Positions 57,025 through 64,000 of a stretch of DNA of 64,000 bases are shown piece by piece (the stretch's first letter is position 1; each line of letters starts with the position of its first letter). The notes beneath the pieces were generated by a model, which searched no databases, was not told the origin of the DNA, and saw only the letters and a program-made list of their open reading frames with translations. Source of the DNA: Mycoplasmopsis gallopavonis (GTDB taxonomy: Bacteria; Bacillota_I; Bacilli_A; Mycoplasmatales; Metamycoplasmataceae); contig NZ_LR215032.1 of the NCBI RefSeq assembly GCF_900660635.1, forward strand, positions 248,001 to 312,000, read 5' to 3'. Made by a program: the position numbers and the translations under genes.

Positions 57025-57387
57025 TTAAACTAATTCAATGATTGCCATACGTGTGTTGTCACCTTGACGTTTTGGTAATTTAATAATTCTTGTGTATCCA
57101 CCTTGTCTTTCAGCGTATTTAGGTGCAATTTCTGAAAATAAGAATTTAAGTACTTCTTGACCGTTTTTTGCTTGAATTGGACGTAGATATCCAGCAACAA
57201 TTCTTCTGTTTGCTAAAGTTGGGTTTTTTGCTTTAGTAAGCATTCTTTCTGCGTGTCTTCTAACTTCTTTCGCTCTTGTAACAGTAGTTGTAATTCTACC
57301 GTTTGCAAAAAGTTCACTAACTAAAGAACGCATTACACCATTTCTTCATTTTGTATCACGTGAATAAATTTGTGTTGGGTTCGCCAT
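57025..57387 (-). CDS. rplQ: 50S ribosomal protein L17
   Basis: 120 aa. MANPTQIYSRDTKWRNGVMRSL then ELFANGRITTTVTRAKEVRRHAE is the L17 signature. Last gene of the operon, one base after rpoA; UGA Trp at residue 14. Confidence 0.96.
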
Positions 57388-57388
57388 A

Positions 57389-58396
57389 TTATTCGTCTCC
57401 TTCTTTTAATTCGTAACCGTGTTCTTTAAGTTTATCAACAATTTCTTGGATTGATTTTTTTCCTAAATTCTTAGTTTGTTCAAGTTCTTCATATTTCATT
57501 GAAGCAATTTGACTAAGTTTGGTTCTTTTAATTCTTTTTAAAGCGTTTAATGAACGTACAGATAAATTAAGTTCTGTAATATCAATATCTTGCTCATCTT
57601 TACTTTCTGTTTCCTTGATTTCTTCTTCGAATAAATCAACTCTTGACATATTCTCAACATCACCAATAACTTGAAGGTGAGCAATTAAAATCTCACTAGC
57701 TGTTCTTAATGCATCTTTTGCTTTTACAGTTCCATCTGTTTTGATAACAAATTCAAGTCTTTCTTCAATTTTATTTGAAGATGAGTTTAATTCAGTTACG
57801 TTGTAACGAACTTTTTCAATTGGTGAAAAGTTTGAATCAACAGCAATGAATTTTCCTTTTTTAATATCTGTTTCTAACTCTGATTCTTTTTTACTTAAAA
57901 ATACTTTGTTTTCTTCGTATGACATGAAACCACGTCCTGGACGAAGGAAGATTTCTAATTTAAGAGCATTTTCTGACATAACTTCAGCAATATGTAAGTT
58001 GTGATCAATAACTTCAATACCTGCTTGGTTTTTAACTTCTAAATAGCGAGAGTGAATTACACCTTTTTCTTCAGAATTTAATGTAACTTTAACAATTTCA
58101 TTGTCAGCAATTACTTCTGGCCGATATGAGAAACGCACTTTTCTAAGATTCATAATTAAGCTTGGAACATCTTCTACAACATCTTTAATTGTTTGGAATT
58201 CATGTTCTACACCTTCAATACGAATTGCGAAAGGTGCAAGTGATGTAATGCTTGAAAGTAAAGTTCTTCTTAAAGCAACACCAAGTGTGTTACCATAGCC
58301 TCTTTCTAAACCTTCTAAAACAAATTCTGTTTCATATTCACCAATTTGTTTAACATTAGGTTTTTCTTGATAAACTAATTTTTTCATTTTTTCCAT
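57389..58396 (-). CDS. rpoA: RNA polymerase alpha subunit
   Basis: 335 aa. N-terminal domain with GYGNTLGVALRRTLLSSI (dimerisation/beta contact) and the C-terminal domain with LNLSVRSLNALKRIK and LGKKSIQEI that contacts UP elements and regulators. Start ATG 58394-58396 chosen because GAAAGAAGG is 7 bp upstream. Confidence 0.97.
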   Translation of the reverse strand: MEKMKKLVYQEKPNVKQIGEYETEFVLEGLERGYGNTLGVALRRTLLSSITSLAPFAIRIEGVEHEFQTIKDVVEDVPSLIMNLRKVRFSYRPEVIADNEIVKVTLNSEEKGVIHSRYLEVKNQAGIEVIDHNLHIAEVMSENALKLEIFLRPGRGFMSYEENKVFLSKKESELETDIKKGKFIAVDSNFSPIEKVRYNVTELNSSSNKIEERLEFVIKTDGTVKAKDALRTASEILIAHLQVIGDVENMSRVDLFEEEIKETESKDEQDIDITELNLSVRSLNALKRIKRTKLSQIASMKYEELEQTKNLGKKSIQEIVDKLKEHGYELKEGDE

Positions 58397-58426
58397 TGGA
58401 ATACCTTCTTTCAATTACGAATTAAA

Positions 58427-58816
58427 TTATTTTTTCATACGTTCACGTTTTAAGATACGTTTTGGTGGTCTTGTTCCGTTGTGTGGAACTGGTGTAACGT
58501 CTTTAATTTCAGTAACTGTAATACCTGAAACTTCGATTTGTTTTCTTGCAGCATCTTTTCCTGCTCCAAGACCTTTTAATTCAACTTTAACTGTTTTAAT
58601 ACCTTGTTCCTTAGCAGCTTCAGCAGCAGCTTGTGCAGCTAAACCAGCAGCATATGGAGTTTTTTTCTTTGTTCCTTTGTATCCAATTGCTCCAGCTGAG
58701 CTTCAAGCAATAACATTTCCTTGTTCGTCTGCAAAGGTAACAATTGTGTTTTGGTTTGTTGAGTGAATGTGAGCTACACCACTAACAATGTTTTTTTTCT
58801 TAGTTTTACGAGCCAT
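58427..58816 (-). CDS. rpsK: 30S ribosomal protein S11
   Basis: 129 aa. [30 protein letters not shown] and the C-terminal [14 protein letters not shown] are diagnostic for S11. 2 bp after rpsM. Confidence 0.97.
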
Positions 58817-58818
58817 TA

Positions 58819-59187
58819 TTATTTACCTTTCTTTCCAGCAACAGTTTTTCTTGGACCTTTACGTGTACGAGCATTCTTTTGAGTTGATTGTCCTCTTACA
58901 GGAAGTCCTCTACGGTGTCTAATTCCACGGTAGCATTTAATTTCCATTAAACGTTTAATGTTTAATGTAACTTCTCTTCTTAAATCACCTTCTGTTAAAT
59001 AATCTTTAGCAGCTTCACGAATTTTTGCTAATTCTTCTTCTGATAAGTTTTTAACACGAGCATTTTCGTCAATGTTAGCTTTTTTACAAATTTCTTGTGC
59101 TGTAGTTTTTCCAATTCCATAAATGTATGTTAATGAAATAACGATACGTTTATCATTTGGGATTTCAACGTTTAAAATACGTGCCAT
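58819..59187 (-). CDS. rpsM: 30S ribosomal protein S13
   Basis: 122 aa. [48 protein letters not shown] and the basic tail match S13. Confidence 0.97.
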   Translation of the reverse strand: MARILNVEIPNDKRIVISLTYIYGIGKTTAQEICKKANIDENARVKNLSEEELAKIREAAKDYLTEGDLRREVTLNIKRLMEIKCYRGIRHRRGLPVRGQSTQKNARTRKGPRKTVAGKKGK

Positions 59188-59209
59188 CTTTGTTCTCCTT
59201 TACCTAGAA

Positions 59210-59323
59210 TTATCCTTGTCTTTGTTTATGCTTTGGTAAAGCACAAATTACACGGATAACTCCTTTACGTTTAATGATTTTGCAATCTTTACACATTTTT
59301 TTAACACTTGCTCTAACTTTCAT
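59210..59323 (-). CDS. rpmJ: 50S ribosomal protein L36
   Basis: 37 aa, [20 protein letters not shown] to HKQRQG. The Cys-x-x-Cys...Cys...His zinc ligands are present, so this is the zinc-binding form. Confidence 0.95.
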   Translation of the reverse strand: MKVRASVKKMCKDCKIIKRKGVIRVICALPKHKQRQG

Positions 59324-59338
59324 ATGTAATTCTCCTTT

Positions 59339-59554
59339 TTATTTGTGACGATAAACAATTCGTCCTTGTGTTAAATCATAAGGACTCATTTCTACATCAA
59401 CAACATCACCAGGTAAGATACGAATATGATTTACGCGCATCTTTCCTGAAATATGAGCTTTAATAACTAATCCGTTTTCAAGTTCTACTGAATATAAATC
59501 AGTTGAGTGAACTTCTTTAACGTTTGCTTTTAACTTTATAGCATCTTTTGCCAA
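59339..59554 (-). CDS. infA: Translation initiation factor IF-1
   Basis: 71 aa, an S1/OB-fold protein ([44 protein letters not shown]). The start codon is TTG (59552-59554); AAGGA lies 8 bp upstream and no nearby ATG fits. It begins 2 bp after map. Confidence 0.95.
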   Translation of the reverse strand: MAKDAIKLKANVKEVHSTDLYSVELENGLVIKAHISGKMRVNHIRILPGDVVDVEMSPYDLTQGRIVYRHK

Positions 59555-59556
59555 AA

Positions 59557-60303
59557 TTAAATTCCTTTCGTAAGAACAATTCCTTTACCATTTTTAATTA
59601 AAACAGTATGTTCGTAATGAGAAGTATTTTTACCATCTCTTGAAACTACTGTTCATCCATCATTTAAGATTTTAATTCCTCGTGATTGTGTTACCATAGG
59701 TTCAATACAAATAACCATTCCATCTTTTAATAGCATTCCGGTTCCTTTTTTTCCTGCGTTAGGAACATTTGGATCCTCATGTAATTGAAGCCCTATCCCA
59801 TGGCCACAAAATTCATCTGGTGTATATAAATTGTTCTTTTTGATATATTCTCCAATAGCATTTGAAATATCACCGATACGAGCTCCTCTTTTGATTGCTG
59901 CAAGACCAGCTTCAAAAGCTCCTTTAGCAACATTAATTAACTTTTGGTCTTGATCAGTAATTTGACCAACTCCTTTTGTAAATGCACTATCAGAATTATA
60001 TCCTTCATAAATGCATCCTAAATCTACACTTACTAGATCTCCGTTTTGGATAATGTAATCATTAGGAATACCATGGATCAATTGTTCGTTGACAGATATA
60101 CAAGCTGTTGCGGGAAAACCATAAAGTCCTAAAAAGGCTGGTTTAGCTCCTCGCTTAATTATTTCTTTAAAAGCCAATTGATCAACTTCTTTTAAAGAAA
60201 CCCCTGGTCTTACAAAGTCATAAACAATTTGTTTAACTTCTGCCAAGATTTGACAACTTTTGGTAATTTTCGCAATATCATTTTCTGATTTAATCAAGCT
60301 CAT
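59557..60303 (-). CDS. map: Methionine aminopeptidase type I
   Basis: 248 aa, UGA Trp in NDGWTVVS. Metal ligands: VSVDLG and NSDSAF (Asp, Asp), CGHGIG (His), EPM (Glu) and HYEHTVLI (Glu). Removes initiator Met. A terminator-like hairpin (60342-60362) lies between adk and map, so attenuation between them is possible. Confidence 0.96.
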
Positions 60304-60341
60304 ATCTTTCCCTTTTTCTTATCATAAAATAATAAAAAAAT

Positions 60342-60362
60342 AAGCACTTTTTCAAAGTACTT
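60342..60362 (-). terminator. Terminator-like hairpin between adk and map
   Basis: AAGCACTTTTTCAAAGTACTT; on the minus strand a 7-8 bp stem followed by ATTTTTTTATT. Weak, probably partial. Confidence 0.55.
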
Positions 60363-60378
60363 AGATTTTACCATTTTA

Positions 60379-61026
60379 TTAATTATTTTGAATAATTTTC
60401 TTAACTTTTTCTGCAACTTGTTCTGGCACTTCGGTTGCATTGACTTCAAAGAGTAAATCTTTGTTTTTATAGTAGTCTAAAAGTGGTTTAGTTTGTTCTT
60501 TGTAAATTGCTAAACGCTTAAGAATTTTTTCTGGTTTATCGTCTTCACGAATAATTAATTCAGTTTGATCTAAATCACATAAATTTTCTTGCTGTGGTTT
60601 TTTGAATTTAACATGGTAAGCACTTTGACAAGTTGGACAAAGTCTTCTACCTCCAAGACGTTCTAAGACATCTTGTTCTGAAACTTGTAATTCTATAACC
60701 ATAAAATTATTCCCAAAAGTTTGGTTTAGAAATTCTGCTTGTGCTGTTGTTCGTGGATAACCATCTAAAATAAATCTTTGGTTTTGATTAATTAATTGAG
60801 TTAAAGCATTAGCAACAATTTGATTAGTAATTTCATCAGGAACATAACCTCCTGAAGTTACGTATTCTTTAACTTTTAAACCAAGTGGTGTTTCATTTTT
60901 AATTTCATTACGAAACACTTCACCTGTTGAAAGATGTTTTAAATTAGTTTCATTTTTTAAAATTGCAGCAACAGTTCCTTTTCCTGCTCCTGGCATTCCC
61001 ATGAAAATTATATTTTTATTTATCAT
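60379..61026 (-). CDS. adk: Adenylate kinase (zinc-lid type)
   Basis: 215 aa. P-loop GMPGAGKGT, LSTGEVFRNEI, DGYPRTTAQAE and a LID domain with CPTC then CDLD, the Cys3-Asp zinc site of Gram-positive-type adenylate kinases. Start overlaps the secY end by 7 bp. Confidence 0.96.
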   Translation of the reverse strand: MINKNIIFMGMPGAGKGTVAAILKNETNLKHLSTGEVFRNEIKNETPLGLKVKEYVTSGGYVPDEITNQIVANALTQLINQNQRFILDGYPRTTAQAEFLNQTFGNNFMVIELQVSEQDVLERLGGRRLCPTCQSAYHVKFKKPQQENLCDLDQTELIIREDDKPEKILKRLAIYKEQTKPLLDYYKNKDLLFEVNATEVPEQVAEKVKKIIQNN

Positions 61027-62420
61027 AATAATCCTTCTACTTTTTGATCATCTTCATCAGATTCGATATTTAAGATTGTATTACGTTTAGCTTTAGCTAA
61101 TTGATTAGTTTTATTTCTAGCTTGTATTTGACCAATTGTTTCTAGTGCAGTTGAAACTAAAATCATAATTGAAGTTCCACCGAAAGAAATTGCTTGATTG
61201 AGAATTCCGGTCATAATTTCAACAAATTGCATTCCACCTAAAATTAATAAATAAATTGATGAAAACACACTAAGTCGAAAGACAATTGCTATTAAATAAT
61301 CTTGTGTTTCCTCACCAGGACGTACCCCCGGAATGAAGGTTGAGTTCTTAGCAAAATCTTCTGCTATTTTATCCACTTTTGATTGTTGAATCCCCATAAT
61401 TAATGAAAAGAAAAAAATTATGACAAGTAAAAGTGAAAATCCAAGCGGTTTAGTAAATTGCATATTTGCGTTGATTCATTGTTTTGAAGCACTTGTGTCT
61501 GGTAAAATATTCGCAATCATTCCTGGTAAAGAAAGAACCATCATTGCAAAAATAATCGGCATAATACCAGCTGGATTTAATTTAATTGGTAATTTTCCAA
61601 TTTCTTTTTTATTTTTAGAACGTCCAGCACCCACTTGCTGAATTGGAATATGACGCTCAGCGACATAAACGATTGCTACAATTAAAATTACAAATAAATA
61701 AACAACCAAATAAGTTACAAAATTTATAATTCCAACTAATGTTCCGCTGCTTTCAGAAGCTCCTTTAATATAAGTTATAAAAGCGGTTTGGAATTGGAAT
61801 GGTAATCTTGCTGCAATCCCTGCAAAAATGATCAAACTAGTTCCGTTACCTACTCCCTTATTAGTGATTTGTTCTGAAATAAATAGAGCAAAAAGAGAAG
61901 CAGAAACCAAAATCATAGGTAGAGCAAAATAAGCTAAAAAACCACTTGAAAATCCTGAATTACCTGGATTAATTGTAATAAAAGGATTTGAACCTGTTGC
62001 TAAACCTTTGGTTAAGAAAATAGCTTGCGGAAAAGCAATAAATAATGTTACAAAACGAGTAATAATATTAATTTGACGTCTTCCACGTGGACCGCTTTGA
62101 CTCATTTTATAAATTGGAGGAAAAATTTTTGTTTGTAAAATCATCATAATTAACGAAGCATTAATAAATGGACTAATTCCTAAGGCAAAAATAGAAAATT
62201 GTCTTAATCCTCCACCACCAATTAAATTTAAAGTATTTAAAAATGCATTATCAGACAATTGATTAGAATTAGCAATTTTAACAAAAGGTAAAGTAATAGT
62301 GGTTCCTATAACAAAAATAGTTAAAAGGAAGCTTGTGTATAAAAATTTCTTAACTAAATCATGATTAACTCAAAAATTTATTAATCAATTTTTTAACTTA
62401 TAAGTTTTATTATTTAACAA
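61020..62420 (-). CDS. secY: Protein translocase subunit SecY
   Basis: 466 aa, ten membrane helices; SecY features ALGISPFINASLIMMIL, QSGPRGRRQIN and VPGVRPGEET-like FIPGVRPGEETQDYL. Start taken as TTG 62418-62420, with GACGAGG 5 bp upstream and no ATG before residue about 55. The stop is TAA 61020-61022, one codon after a UGA that must read as Trp. A TATAAT box (62451-62456) gives it its own promoter, separate from the upstream ribosomal-protein genes it usually follows. Confidence 0.94.
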
Positions 62421-62484
62421 ATTAACCTCGTCTTTCTAATTGACTTATTTATTATATATTAAAACTACAAAAAAAAGCGAATTT

Positions 62485-62536
62485 CTTGCTTTATAGTTAT
62501 AAAAAAAGCAAGAAAAAACACCCTCTTGGGTGAAGT
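62485..62536 (-). terminator. Tandem terminators downstream of 23S rRNA
   Basis: On the minus strand CACCC-AAGA-GGGTG followed by TTTTTTCTTG, then a second stem TTTCTTGCTTT/AAAGCAAGAAA followed by TTCGCTTTTTTTT. No 5S rRNA lies between 23S and these. Confidence 0.8.
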
Positions 62537-62589
62537 TCTTTCAAAACTGAATAGTAAATAATAATTCATTAAAATGCCTAAATATACAT

Positions 62590-64000
<1,411 letters not shown>

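Overview
The window is a low-G+C mollicute chromosome read with the Mycoplasma genetic code: almost every long gene contains in-frame UGA that must be tryptophan. The F1-like X0 ATPase cluster next to immunoglobulin-binding and immunoglobulin-protease genes points to the Hominis group (Mycoplasmopsis/Metamycoplasma/Mesomycoplasma). Species cannot be fixed from the sequence alone. Apart from truB-HAD-ribF-rpsO, a tRNA and some insertion sequences, nearly everything is on the minus strand.

Layout. 1-2742: rsgA (partial), a Ser/Thr kinase, its PP2C phosphatase and gmk, in overlapping genes. 2886-5880: truB, HAD hydrolase, ribF, rpsO. 5883-8486: recA, tRNA-Gly and a 1324-bp IS3-type element. 8558-15450: a compact locus that looks like a class III lanthipeptide (RiPP) pathway, with a LanKC-type synthetase, a candidate precursor peptide, two ABC half-exporters and a structured leader; one exporter gene is split by an IS. 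15472-20842: broken pip, pepP, rpmG and tsaC. 20864-23219: an IS1634-type element between 256-bp direct repeats, each holding a leaderless 11-codon ORF with a terminator. 23133-32760: opp operon F-D-C-B-A (transcribed A to F) behind a lysine riboswitch. 32816-34281: two small membrane proteins and a frameshifted folA. 34283-36248: a second, intact IS1634-type element with 50-bp target repeats. 36257-55143: one block carrying MIB (immunoglobulin-binding), a seven-gene F1-like X0 ATPase cluster and two MIP-type DUF31 serine proteases. 55363-56925: amino acid permease. 57025-62420: secY-adk-map-infA-rpmJ-rpsM-rpsK-rpoA-rplQ. 62590-64000: 3' part of 23S rRNA.

Five copies of one 1268-bp IS3-family element (copies A-E) are scattered through the window. 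In four of them (A, B, D, E) removing the element plus one 3-4 bp target repeat rejoins the interrupted gene; for A, D and E the join is an intact reading frame. They hit a lanthipeptide exporter, pip and both membrane subunits of the F1-like X0 ATPase. The fifth (C) sits between the ribosome-binding site and start codon of rpmG. This looks like a recent IS burst that is inactivating accessory systems.

How it fits together: peptides imported by Opp (apparently under lysine control) and cut by PepP and other peptidases supply amino acids. MIB captures host immunoglobulin and MIP-type proteases cut it, with the F1-like X0 ATPase as their genomic and probably functional partner. The lanthipeptide-type locus is the least expected element.
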